A DNA stretch of 64,000 nucleotides from Hyphomonadaceae bacterium UKL13-1 (GTDB lineage: Bacteria > Pseudomonadota > Alphaproteobacteria > Caulobacterales > Aquidulcibacteraceae), in the NCBI GenBank assembly GCA_001602435.1, contig CP012156.1, forward strand, positions 2,735,898 to 2,799,897. Direction: 5' to 3'. Shown here one piece after another: positions 18,475 to 26,905 of the stretch. Under the pieces are notes generated by a model. That model was not told the DNA's origin. It saw only the letters and a program-made list of their open reading frames with translations, and did no database searches. Each line of letters opens with the position of its first letter. Positions within the stretch are counted from its first letter, which is position 1. The position numbers and the translations under genes are program-made.

Positions 18475-19697
18475 AAGTCAGGTTGATGAAACCCTCTCAG
18501 ATCATTCTTCTAACCGGTGTCGCGATTGTCGGTATCCTGTCTTATACGTGGTTCCGGACTGCGGCGCGTGCAGGCGAATTCACCACTTTGGTCCCGGTAT
18601 TTGATGGCACCTGCACAGACATCGCTGGCATGCCCGGCGCCGAAGATATGGCGATTGATCGGACAAATGGGCGCATCTTTGTATCCTCAGACGACCGTCG
18701 CGCGACGGCGCAAGGCAAACCAGTTCGTGGCGCGATCTACAGCTTGCCTGTCGACGGCCTCGCCAACCCACCGCCTTTGAAAGATCTAACCGGTGGCCAG
18801 CCTGCTGCTTTCCACCCCCATGGCACCTCCTTGTTCCGGGCAGCCGACGGCAAAGTCACTTTAATGGTGGTGAACCACCCCAAGGGCGCCATGGACTATA
18901 GCGGCACCACGGTCGAGGTTTTTGACGCCCAAGCCGACGGTAGCTTGAAATTGCGCCGCACGGTCGCTGTGCCGGGCCTCACCCGCATCAATGATATCGT
19001 GGCAACGGGGGCCAATAGCTTTTACGCGACCAGCGAAAGCGACCTTGAACGCGGTTCCTTGGCTGAAAGCTTAAGCTTTGTTTCCGGCGATGATCGCACG
19101 GGTGCGATTTGGTATTTTGATGGCAATGCAGGCAAAAAGCTCGACAGCGGGCTCGGCTTTGCCAATTCTTTGGCGCTCTCCAACGATGGCAAGACGCTTT
19201 ACGCCAGCGCCACCATCAGCCGCAGCATCTTCCTCTATGATCGTGACCCCACAAATGGGGCAATCAAACGGCGTGACGCAGCCTTGGTTGGCACTGGCAT
19301 TGATAATCTCGACGTTGATCCTGACGGCATTGTGTGGATGGCAGCGCACCCCAAAATGCTCAGCTTCATTCAACACGCAGGCAATGCGGCCAAGCCTTCG
19401 CCCAGCCAGATCTTGATCCTGGAGCCGTCGCCCACAGGCAAGGGCGGCAAGATTGATCAGGTCTATCTGAAGGACGGTACAGACGGCTTCTCCGGCGCGT
19501 CTGTCGCCATCCGGTCCGGCACCACCATGGTGCTGGGCAGCGTGTTTGAGAAGTCCGTGCGGGTTTGCCAATTGCCCAAAGTCTGGCGTCAGTCTGAGAG
19601 CCATCCTGCCCAGCGCCTATTGGACACCGAGCGCGATGAGTTGCAAAAAGAGGCTGAGAAGGCTGCCAAAGCGGGCGCGACTGAACCAGCCAAATAG
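18471..19697 (+). CDS. Paraoxonase-like arylesterase/lactonase
   Basis: A 408-residue protein with one N-terminal hydrophobic helix and a six-bladed propeller resembling serum paraoxonases. Expected calcium-site positions are visible: the acidic pair in GAEDMAID, Asn in RINDIVATG, Asn in FANSLALSNDG and the Asp-Asn pair in GIDNLDVDPDG. The catalytic-histidine region FHPHGTSLF is also present. Family members hydrolyse lactones and aryl esters. The GTG start at 18471 overlaps the ABC exporter stop as GTGA; ATG at 18486 is an alternative. The protein is probably membrane-anchored and exposed outside the cytoplasm. Confidence 0.82.
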   Translation: MKVRLMKPSQIILLTGVAIVGILSYTWFRTAARAGEFTTLVPVFDGTCTDIAGMPGAEDMAIDRTNGRIFVSSDDRRATAQGKPVRGAIYSLPVDGLANPPPLKDLTGGQPAAFHPHGTSLFRAADGKVTLMVVNHPKGAMDYSGTTVEVFDAQADGSLKLRRTVAVPGLTRINDIVATGANSFYATSESDLERGSLAESLSFVSGDDRTGAIWYFDGNAGKKLDSGLGFANSLALSNDGKTLYASATISRSIFLYDRDPTNGAIKRRDAALVGTGIDNLDVDPDGIVWMAAHPKMLSFIQHAGNAAKPSPSQILILEPSPTGKGGKIDQVYLKDGTDGFSGASVAIRSGTTMVLGSVFEKSVRVCQLPKVWRQSESHPAQRLLDTERDELQKEAEKAAKAGATEPAK

Positions 19698-19703
19698 AGG
19701 CTG

Positions 19704-20402
19704 ATGATGCGGGGGCACGCCTTTCAGCTTCACGAAACCCCCGTCGTGGCCTTGGCAGAGGCCGCGCTTTTTCTGCCGCGGACGCAGACTTTAATCGTCT
19801 CTGACCTGCACTTTGAAAAGGGCTCTGCCTTTGCTGTCAAAGGGGTGATGCTACCGCCTTTTGATACGGCAGAGACACTGCGTCGCCTTGAAGCCCTATT
19901 TGAGCAGCTTGCGCCAAAAGTCTTAATTGCCTTGGGCGATAGCTTTCATGATCTGGGTGCCGGGGGTCGACTGGCCGAGACGGACCGGGCTAAGCTAGAA
20001 GCCTTGGTCGGCCAGACTGAGACCATTTGGATTGAAGGCAATCACGACCCAGCGCCACCCGCTTGGCTGGTCGGTCAGCGCGCGGCTGAACTGACCCATG
20101 ACGGTCTGTTGTTTCGCCATGAGCCGACTGGCCACGTACCGGGTGAAGTAGCGGGGCATTTACACCCTTGCGCGCGGGTGACCGGCAAGCGCGGCGGCAG
20201 CATCCGTCGACGCTGTTTCGTGACGGATGGGCGCAGCCTGATCATGCCTGCTTTCGGCGCGTTCACAGGCGGGCTGAACCTGTTTGATCCTGCCTTTGAC
20301 GGCCTGTTCCAAGGCCCTGTTCATGCGCTGATGCCAAGTGGCACGGGCACGACTGGTAAAGTCCATGCGATTGCGGCCAAGAATCTAACACCGTCGCACT
20401 AG
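19704..20402 (+). CDS. pdeM: Ligase-associated DNA damage response endonuclease PdeM
   Basis: A 232-residue calcineurin-like metallophosphoesterase. The metal-binding motifs are in order: SDLHFEKGSAF (DxH), ALGDSFHDLG (GD-x-H/D), EGNHDP (GNHD) and AGHLHPCARV (GHxH). The family is named for its genomic association with an ATP-dependent ligase and an Lhr-like helicase, but neither is seen in this window. ATG at 19704 or 19707 can be used; AGAGGC precedes both. It starts six bases after the lactonase stop and probably belongs to the same operon. Confidence 0.88.
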   Translation: MMRGHAFQLHETPVVALAEAALFLPRTQTLIVSDLHFEKGSAFAVKGVMLPPFDTAETLRRLEALFEQLAPKVLIALGDSFHDLGAGGRLAETDRAKLEALVGQTETIWIEGNHDPAPPAWLVGQRAAELTHDGLLFRHEPTGHVPGEVAGHLHPCARVTGKRGGSIRRRCFVTDGRSLIMPAFGAFTGGLNLFDPAFDGLFQGPVHALMPSGTGTTGKVHAIAAKNLTPSH

Positions 20403-20449
20403 GCATTTTCGGCCCCTAGCCATGGCACATGATCTGCGACGGGCAGACC

Positions 20450-20761
20450 ATGAACGCCCTTTCGCCTTATGCAGCTTTCGCTTCTGTGCCATATCGGCAC
20501 AAAGTCACCGCTGTGCCTGTGATTGAGGCGATCCCAGACGACTTAAGAGGGTCAAGTCAGGACTATTCTAGTCGTGCGCGTTTTGACAAAACCGCCTCTG
20601 AGCGTGGCCGCTATGACGCCAATAGTGCCGCGGCCGGCTTTTCCATTCATGTTCTGGTTGAAGCTGGCCTGACAGGGGATGATCCATTCGCCGCTTTGCG
20701 CGGGGCAAAGGCCTATCAAGCCCGCATGCGTCAGACCCGCCGCGTGCAACTGGTCGTCTAG
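20450..20761 (+). CDS. Small conserved-looking protein, function unknown
   Basis: A 103-residue soluble protein with no recognised domain. It is polar in the middle, with the segment ARFDKTASERGRYDAN, and ends with a helical ALRGAKAYQARMRQT. Codon use resembles its neighbours, supporting a real gene. An in-frame ATG at 20429 is an alternative start. Its last four bases overlap the 3' end of the convergent HTH gene. Confidence 0.55.
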   Translation: MNALSPYAAFASVPYRHKVTAVPVIEAIPDDLRGSSQDYSSRARFDKTASERGRYDANSAAAGFSIHVLVEAGLTGDDPFAALRGAKAYQARMRQTRRVQLVV

Positions 20762-21087
20762 CGGCTTCTAAGCGCCACTTCCAAAGCTGCAACTTGGGCC
20801 TCAAGGGCTGCAACACGGTTTTGCAACTGATCCATCTGTGCTTCGGTGCTGACGGGCTTGGCCGCAACGGGCGTGGAGATGCCGCATCGATTGGCAATCT
20901 CACCCGGCGAAGCATGGAGCAGGGCAGCTAAAGCGGCGACTTCGCGCGCGCTGACTTCCTTTTGATCCTTAAACACCCAAGCGAGTTCTTCCTGCGTCCA
21001 ACCCACAGCGCGCGCTAGGTCTTCTTTTTGCAGATTGAGCGCGGCCAAACGCTTACTGAACCAGCCTGCATCAAAAAATAGGGCCAA
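20758..21087 (-). CDS. HTH (XRE-like) protein with C-terminal coiled coil
   Basis: A 109-residue protein. Residues 18-70 resemble a Cro/C1-type helix-turn-helix (LARAVGWTQEELAWVFKD to ALLHASPGEIANRCGI). The last 28 residues, with regularly spaced Leu/Val, form a short coiled coil that could dimerise it. The start is a TTG with GGAGAC upstream; that site overlaps the stop of the preceding membrane-protein gene, so translation is probably coupled. DNA binding is inferred and no target is known. Confidence 0.7.
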   Translation of the reverse strand: MALFFDAGWFSKRLAALNLQKEDLARAVGWTQEELAWVFKDQKEVSAREVAALAALLHASPGEIANRCGISTPVAAKPVSTEAQMDQLQNRVAALEAQVAALEVALRSR

Positions 21088-21092
21088 ATTGC

Positions 21093-21551
21093 TTAGTCTC
21101 CATAGGGATCATATTTACTGGACCCGCGAGCGCCACTGGACGCGCTGGCAATATTGAAAATTACCCCGCCAATCATGTCGAGCCAGCACATCAGGGTCAA
21201 AAGAAAGAAGGTTGAGGTCGCAAAGGCTTCAAACAATAACAATGCCCCGGCGCAGGATAGGGCCAACAAAACTGCCAAGGTGTGATGGATGATGGCGAAA
21301 CGGCTAACACCCACGCCGCGCGTCAATTCAAAGAACAGGATGATCAAACCCATCATCAACAGCAAATCGCCACCAGACAGCGCCCAAGGTGCGCCAGAAG
21401 GCATGGTGAGCACGAACACGCCTTTCTCAATCGATTGGGTGAAGACATCGGGTCCACGCGTAGAGGCCGTCACCCCACCGAATAGCGCATAGATCAGGAC
21501 GGGGATCGTCAAGATCGGCACCATCTCAAAGATACGTCTCAACACCAGCAT
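21093..21551 (-). CDS. Four-helix membrane protein, function unknown
   Basis: A 152-residue protein with hydrophobic helices at about residues 9-29, 58-80, 86-108 and 112-134. The C-terminal tail is Ser/Gly-rich and ends KYDPYGD. The family is not recognised. It lies 52 bases downstream of a glycosyltransferase and 5 bases upstream of an HTH gene on the same strand, so the three genes probably form an operon. Confidence 0.68.
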   Translation of the reverse strand: MLVLRRIFEMVPILTIPVLIYALFGGVTASTRGPDVFTQSIEKGVFVLTMPSGAPWALSGGDLLLMMGLIILFFELTRGVGVSRFAIIHHTLAVLLALSCAGALLLFEAFATSTFFLLTLMCWLDMIGGVIFNIASASSGARGSSKYDPYGD

Positions 21552-21603
21552 GGCTGCGAATCACCCAAATTTTTATGCCCTGCGGCGCAGAGTGAACCTA
21601 CAC

Positions 21604-22362
21604 TCAAGTTTCGTCCACATGGCCGAAGTCGCGGCGGCGGGTTCTGAGCCAAATCACACCGCCCAAATCCGTCAAAGCAGCCAGCAAACGGCCAATATTG
21701 GTGTATTTTGAAGCGCCAGTTGAGCGGTGGCGATGATTGACGACTGCAAACTCGGCTACCGCCCCTTCGCGCTGCACCAGAGCGGGCATATAGCGGTGCA
21801 TGTGATCGAAATAAGGGAGACGCAGGAAGAGCTCGCGCCGAACCACTTTAATCCCGCACCCAGAATCATCGGCCCCATCGCGCAGCAAAGCTTGACGCAC
21901 ATTATTGGCCAAGCGGGAGGCTATTTTCTTGGCTTGGCTATCTTGCCGCTTCACCCGCCGCCCGCCGACAAAGCTGAGACCTTGGGGCGCGTCTGGGCGA
22001 TTGAGTTGCTGGAGAAGGGCTGGAAGGTCCGCTGGATCATTCTGGCCGTCGCCATCAAGGGTGCCAATCACGGGGGCCCGCGCCGCCAAAACGCCATTCA
22101 TAATCGCCCGGCTCTGCCCGGCATTCTGACGGTTAGCGAGGACGCGGAGCGCGGGATAGGTGGCCTTCAGCGCCACCAACTTTGCGTGGGTATCGTCCTT
22201 GGACGCATCATCGACGAAGATCATTTCATAAGCCCAGCCATCGAGGGCCGCCGCAATTTCCTGCACCAAACTGGCCACAGCCCCACTCTCATTATGGACC
22301 GGCACCACAACAGAAATGTCGAGCGGTTCTAGGCGGGGCATTGATGGATTCGGTGTGGACAT
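21604..22362 (-). CDS. Family 2 glycosyltransferase (DPMS/ArnC-like, no membrane helices)
   Basis: A 252-residue GT-A enzyme. The N-terminal ISVVVPVHNESG, the nucleotide-binding FVDDASKDDT and the metal-binding LDGDGQNDP (DxD) are typical of enzymes that load a sugar onto a polyprenyl phosphate. The C-terminal membrane helices of ArnC/DPMS proteins are missing. The following gene encodes a four-helix membrane protein that could serve as a partner, but this is only an inference from position. It lies just beyond the sucC terminator. Confidence 0.85.
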   Translation of the reverse strand: MSTPNPSMPRLEPLDISVVVPVHNESGAVASLVQEIAAALDGWAYEMIFVDDASKDDTHAKLVALKATYPALRVLANRQNAGQSRAIMNGVLAARAPVIGTLDGDGQNDPADLPALLQQLNRPDAPQGLSFVGGRRVKRQDSQAKKIASRLANNVRQALLRDGADDSGCGIKVVRRELFLRLPYFDHMHRYMPALVQREGAVAEFAVVNHRHRSTGASKYTNIGRLLAALTDLGGVIWLRTRRRDFGHVDET

Positions 22363-22413
22363 GGCGACCCTTTAACCTGAGCCTCTAGAAAGTGCCAGTT
22401 GGCGCTGGCATAG

Positions 22414-22443
22414 AAAAAGGGCCCGCATCGACGATGGGGCCCT
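22414..22443 (-). terminator. Intrinsic terminator of sucC
   Basis: A 7-bp GC stem (AGGGCCC, 22418-22424, with GGGCCCT, 22437-22443) flanks an inner CATCG/CGATG pairing and is followed on the minus strand by a T-rich run. It lies 30 bases after the sucC stop and should separate sucC from the glycosyltransferase gene. Confidence 0.82.
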
Positions 22444-22472
22444 CAACTTCTCTTGTTTCGAATTTGATGAGC

Positions 22473-23675
22473 CTAAGCCGCCTTGCGAACCGCCGCGACG
22501 ATCTTTTGGGCTGCATCGGCCAAATCGTCGGCTGGAACGACTGCTAGACCGCTGTCGCGTAGGATTTGCTTGCCCAATTCGACATTGGTGCCTTCCAGAC
22601 GCACGACCAAAGGAACCTTCAGGCCCACGTCGGTAATGGCCGCAACCACACCTTCAGCGATCACGTCACAGCGCATGATACCGCCGAAGATATTGACCAA
22701 AATGCCTTTCACGGCAGGGTCTGCCGTGATGATTTTGAAGGCAGCCGTTACTTTTTCGCGTGTCGCACCGCCACCTACGTCGAGGAAGTTGGCAGGCTCT
22801 TCGCCATAGAGCTTGATGATGTCCATGGTTGCCATGGCGAGGCCTGCGCCATTGACCATGCAGCCAATCGTGCCGTCGAGCGCGATATAGGCGAGATCAT
22901 ATTTGGACGCCTCGATTTCCTTGTCATCTTCTTCCGACAGGTCGCGCATGCCGGCCCATTCGGGGTGACGGAATTCTGCGTTAGAATCAAAGCTCATTTT
23001 CGCGTCCAAGCAGACGAGCTTGCCGGTGCCTTCTTCGACGATCAGCGGGTTGATTTCGCACATTTCCATGTCGCCCTTGGTGAAGGCGGTATAGAGCTTC
23101 ACGCACAGGTCGTGGCATTCGTCTGCTTGGCCAGCGTCCAAGTTCAAAGCCTTGGCAACCTTGGCGCTATCGGCAGGGGTGACGCCAATGGCTGGGTCGA
23201 TGACGATGGTGGAGATTTTCTCTGGCGTGTCGTGGGCGACGGTTTCAATGTCCATGCCGCCGGCTTCAGACGCCACAAAAGCGACGCGACCGGTGCCTCG
23301 ATCAACCAGAACCGAGAGATAAAGTTCGCGTGCAATGTCGGCACCGCCTGCGATATAGAGGCGCTGAACTTGTTTGCCAGCAGGTCCGGTTTGCACGGTG
23401 ACCAACGTATTGCCCAGCATGTCCTTGGCGTGAGACGCGACGTCATCGAGGTTAAAGGCAAGGCGCACGCCGCCTTTAGCTTCGGGTGGGAGTTCTTTGA
23501 ACTTGCCCTTGCCGCGACCACCTGCGTGGATTTGCGACTTTACCACCCACATAGAGCCACCCAATTTCACGGCGGCAGCCTTGGCTTCTTCTACCGAGAA
23601 AGCGGCAATGCCTGGAGGAACGGGAAGACCATAGCTTGCGAGGACTTCTTTGGCCTGATGTTCATGAACGTTCAT
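22473..23675 (-). CDS. sucC: Succinyl-CoA synthetase beta subunit
   Basis: A 400-residue ATP-grasp subunit of succinate-CoA ligase, of normal length. The start [18 protein letters not shown] is characteristic, as are [22 protein letters not shown] and the C-terminal [15 protein letters not shown]. The start at 23675 follows AGGGGAC. The next gene downstream is not sucD; a terminator follows directly, so sucC appears monocistronic. Its partner subunit is encoded 10.7 kb away on the same strand, and both must be made in equal amounts. Confidence 0.97.
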   Translation of the reverse strand: MNVHEHQAKEVLASYGLPVPPGIAAFSVEEAKAAAVKLGGSMWVVKSQIHAGGRGKGKFKELPPEAKGGVRLAFNLDDVASHAKDMLGNTLVTVQTGPAGKQVQRLYIAGGADIARELYLSVLVDRGTGRVAFVASEAGGMDIETVAHDTPEKISTIVIDPAIGVTPADSAKVAKALNLDAGQADECHDLCVKLYTAFTKGDMEMCEINPLIVEEGTGKLVCLDAKMSFDSNAEFRHPEWAGMRDLSEEDDKEIEASKYDLAYIALDGTIGCMVNGAGLAMATMDIIKLYGEEPANFLDVGGGATREKVTAAFKIITADPAVKGILVNIFGGIMRCDVIAEGVVAAITDVGLKVPLVVRLEGTNVELGKQILRDSGLAVVPADDLADAAQKIVAAVRKAA

Positions 23676-23897
23676 GGATGAAATGTCCCCTGTGCAGCAC
23701 AAAATTTCGTTAGGCGCTTCTAGCCAGCCCTGCCGCCCCACGCAACCGCTTGATCCACCCGCTTGCAGGTTAAACTCAATGGCTTAGTTGGCTCAACCCT
23801 AAATGGCTAGACAATTTCAGATCGCTTCGGACACTTAGAGCCTGAGGCGATTGTCAAACAAGGAGGTGCGTCTTTCGTCCGTGGAAAGTGAAAGACG

Positions 23898-25397
23898 ATG
23901 CGCGAAAGTGCCCATGATTTAAAGCCTGCAGAAGAAACACAGGTCCAAAAGAGCGCTGACCCGCCACCAGATGCCGTCGCAACGGCCTTGGCGCAGGCGC
24001 TGTGCCGCCTCGCCCGCATAGACCCGGCCCTTTCAGCGGCCAAGCCTGCCGGGCGGGTTTTCGCCACTTTGATCCTGGCGTGCTGTATCTGGGCAGTGAG
24101 TGCCCTCGTCCTGCCGGTGGAGACACATGCCCTCACTTGGGCGGTCATGGCATTGGCGCTGTGCTTAAGCCTGTTTCGACTTTGGGCCTGCTGTTTGCCA
24201 CCCCCATCGAGCCCACTTGCGCCTCACGACGTGCCTGCTGGTTCTGAGCCGATCTGGACGATATTGGTCGCGCTGTATCACGAAGTGGACTCGGTCGCGT
24301 CCTTACTGAACGCCTTTGACAAACTGGATTGGCCAAAGGACAAGCTCGACCTCATGTTCGCGTGCGAGGCCGATGACGCGGAAACCCGAGCTGCTCTGGA
24401 GCTTTGGCGACATCGCGCCCGTTTCCGAATTGTCGTGATCCCCAAAGGTGGGCCGCGCACCAAGCCGAAAGCTTTGCAAACAGCGCTACCCTTTTGTCAG
24501 GGGCGGTATCTGACCGTTTATGATGCCGAGGATATTCCCACTCCGGGTCAAATACGCGAGGCTTGGCAGGCCTTTCGATGCGGACCAGACACGCTGGCCG
24601 TCGTGCAGGCACCGCTGGTGATTTGGAACGAGCAGGAGAGTTGGATTAGCCGACAATTTGCACTCGATTATGCCATTTGGTTCCGCCTTATCCTACCCGC
24701 CTTGGTCCGCCTGTCACGTCTCTTGCCGCTTGGTGGAACCTCCAACCACTTTGATATCAGATATTTACGTGAGGCAGGTGGCTGGGATCCGTTCAATGTG
24801 ACCGAAGATGCCGACCTAGGAATCAGGCTAGCGCGCCGCGGCTTGTCGGCTGCCTTGATCCAATCGCCGACGTTTGAGGAAGGGGCGCCGACTTTAACCG
24901 GCTGGGTGCGCCAACGCGGTCGCTGGATTCAAGGCCACATCCAAACGTTAAGCCTCCATTTGCGCGCACCTTGGCTTTTAGCGCGGCAAGTGGGGAGCGC
25001 TGGCCTACTGGCCTTTTTCTTGGGCCTGACCGCAGGCCCGCTAAATGCGGCAATTCTCTGTGTGTCGGGCCTATTGGCGTTCGGCCAGGCGATCGCCGGG
25101 GCATGGGACCACGTGCTGATCTGGGCAAGCCTGATGGGGGTCAGCCAAGCCATCATCGGCATCATGGCAGTGCTACGAGATGGCAGGCCGACATTATGGA
25201 TCGCCTGCCTTGCCTTCCCGCTGTATCAAGCCTGCCAGGTTCCAGCGCTGTTTCGCGCGTTTTGGCGCATCTATCTTTCCCCCTCAATTTGGGACAAAAC
25301 CAAGCATGGTGCAGAGGCACGGCCGCGCAAGCCCGCTGCAGCTGAAGATCAACACACAGTGAGCGAGCCGCAGACGTGGATTGGGCAGCAACTTTAA
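23898..25397 (+). CDS. Membrane family 2 glycosyltransferase (NfrB/cellulose-synthase-like)
   Basis: A 499-residue protein with two N-terminal membrane helices (about residues 58-95), a cytosolic GT-A domain and three or four C-terminal helices (about 365-450). Catalytic markers of processive enzymes are present: VYDAEDIP (DxD), VTEDADLG (TED) and QRGRWIQG (QxxRW). It should polymerise or transfer sugars at the inner membrane; donor and product are unknown. An AGGAGG at 23861 lies too far upstream for this ATG, so the start is less sure than the family call. It is divergent from sucC. Confidence 0.87.
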   Translation: MRESAHDLKPAEETQVQKSADPPPDAVATALAQALCRLARIDPALSAAKPAGRVFATLILACCIWAVSALVLPVETHALTWAVMALALCLSLFRLWACCLPPPSSPLAPHDVPAGSEPIWTILVALYHEVDSVASLLNAFDKLDWPKDKLDLMFACEADDAETRAALELWRHRARFRIVVIPKGGPRTKPKALQTALPFCQGRYLTVYDAEDIPTPGQIREAWQAFRCGPDTLAVVQAPLVIWNEQESWISRQFALDYAIWFRLILPALVRLSRLLPLGGTSNHFDIRYLREAGGWDPFNVTEDADLGIRLARRGLSAALIQSPTFEEGAPTLTGWVRQRGRWIQGHIQTLSLHLRAPWLLARQVGSAGLLAFFLGLTAGPLNAAILCVSGLLAFGQAIAGAWDHVLIWASLMGVSQAIIGIMAVLRDGRPTLWIACLAFPLYQACQVPALFRAFWRIYLSPSIWDKTKHGAEARPRKPAAAEDQHTVSEPQTWIGQQL

Positions 25398-25594
25398 TTC
25401 TTCTCGTCATCAGTCTGTGCGGGTTTGGCTTCGCCTCGTGGCGTGCCTCGCGACCCGCCGAGTTCGGCAAAGTTCGCCTGATCCCTTGGACGACAGTGTC
25501 GCTCATCTGCGGTGTCGCTGCTTTGTTCATGCTGGTCCATGCCGTCAATCTGATGGGGATCAAGACCGGTAATGCTTCCGGCCCAATGCGCTAA
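25376..25594 (+). CDS. Small two-helix membrane protein
   Basis: A 72-residue protein with a GTG start that overlaps the glycosyltransferase by 22 bases. Hydrophobic helices span about residues 4-20 and 40-60, with the cytoplasmic-looking loop SWRASRPAEFGKVRLIPW between them. I recall similar short proteins in other Alphaproteobacteria but know no function. The overlap suggests it is translated with the glycosyltransferase. Confidence 0.65.
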   Translation: MDWAATLILLVISLCGFGFASWRASRPAEFGKVRLIPWTTVSLICGVAALFMLVHAVNLMGIKTGNASGPMR

Positions 25595-25705
25595 AATCCG
25601 CGACCATCATCAGCCCAGCTTGGGGGGCTAGTCAGCGCCTTCCGCCCGTTCTAATTAAAACGCAACGTCCATCAGAGGCGGCCCATCAAGGTGAGCGGAG
25701 GCATC

Positions 25706-26896
25706 ATGACCGACATTGAGACTTTTCGACAAGAAACGCGGGCCTGGCTTGAAGCCAATTGCCCCGCCTCTATGCGCACCCCGATGCCGGAGGGCGAGAC
25801 CGTCTGGGGTGGCCGCAACGCCACCTTCAAAAACCCAGACTCGAAAGCTTGGCTGGAAGCCATGGCCTCAAAAGGCTGGACCGCGCCCAAATGGCCCAAA
25901 GCCTATGGTGGCGGGGGCCTGACCGGGGAAGAGGACCGCGTGCTGCAAGATGAATTGCGCCGCATCAACGCGCGCCCCGCTCTTTTGTCTTTTGGCATTT
26001 GGATGTTTGGCCCCGTGATTTTGGAGTTTGGCACCGAAGAACAAAAGCAAACCTATCTGCCCGATATGGTGCATGGCCGTACCTGGTGGTGCCAAGGCTA
26101 TTCAGAGCCGGGTGCTGGTTCTGACTTGGCAGGCCTGCAGACGCGCGCCGTCCTTGATGGCGATCATTATGTCGTCGATGGTCAAAAGGTCTGGACCTCT
26201 TATGCCAATCACGCCGACTGGATGTTGTGCTTGGTGCGAACTGAGCCGAATGCACCCAAGCATGAAGGTATCTCGGTTCTCTTGTTCGACATGAAGACCC
26301 CCGGTGTAGAAGCCCGCCCGATCAAATTGATCTCTGGTGCCTCGCCCTTCTGCGAGACCTTCCTGACCAATGTGCGCGTGCCTGCATCGCAGATGCTCGG
26401 CCCCAAAAACAAAGGCTGGGACGTCGCCAAGCGCATCCTGCAGTTTGAGCGCACCAATATCTCCGCTTCGGGCTTTGGCAGTGGCGCTGGCCTTGATTTG
26501 GTCGACGCCGCGAAGGAATCCATTGGCCTTGAAAATGGCAAGCTGGCCAATAGCGACCTGCGTTCGCGCATCACCAAACAGCGCATGTATGAGCGCGCCT
26601 TCCACTTGACCATGCGTCGTGGCCAAGAAGAAGCCAAAGCCGGGGCGGAAGTCTCGCATTATGCGTCAGTCCTGAAGATTGCGGCTGCTAAGCTTAATCA
26701 AGACAAGACCGAGCTCCTCGTAGAGGCCCTGGGTATGGAAGGTCTGGGCTGGGAAGGTGAAGGCTATCGCCCTGAAGCGTTGAAGGTCACACGCGATTGG
26801 CTACGCGCCAAAGCCAATTCGATCGAAGGCGGTACGTCGGAAGTCAATCTGAACATCGTAGCCAAGCGCGTGCTTGGCTTGCGCGACCATCAATAG
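25706..26896 (+). CDS. Acyl-CoA dehydrogenase (first of a pair)
   Basis: A 396-residue FAD enzyme that introduces a trans-2 double bond into an acyl-CoA. The FAD-binding CQGYSEPGAGSDLAGL and KVWTSYANHADWML, and the C-terminal EGGTSEVNLNIVAKRVLGL are clear. The start at 25706 is preceded by CGGAGG. It is followed after nine bases by a second, distinct dehydrogenase. Side-by-side dehydrogenases of this type are known in some bacteria to form alpha2beta2 heterotetramers acting on sterol or other bulky CoA thioesters; whether that holds here is inference. Confidence 0.92.
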   Translation: MTDIETFRQETRAWLEANCPASMRTPMPEGETVWGGRNATFKNPDSKAWLEAMASKGWTAPKWPKAYGGGGLTGEEDRVLQDELRRINARPALLSFGIWMFGPVILEFGTEEQKQTYLPDMVHGRTWWCQGYSEPGAGSDLAGLQTRAVLDGDHYVVDGQKVWTSYANHADWMLCLVRTEPNAPKHEGISVLLFDMKTPGVEARPIKLISGASPFCETFLTNVRVPASQMLGPKNKGWDVAKRILQFERTNISASGFGSGAGLDLVDAAKESIGLENGKLANSDLRSRITKQRMYERAFHLTMRRGQEEAKAGAEVSHYASVLKIAAAKLNQDKTELLVEALGMEGLGWEGEGYRPEALKVTRDWLRAKANSIEGGTSEVNLNIVAKRVLGLRDHQ

Positions 26897-26905
26897 GAGG
26901 GCCCG

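Noticed and set aside
22566..23681. 371-codon open frame antisense to sucC
   Set aside because: It mirrors sucC codons and has no ribosome-binding site or recognisable domain.
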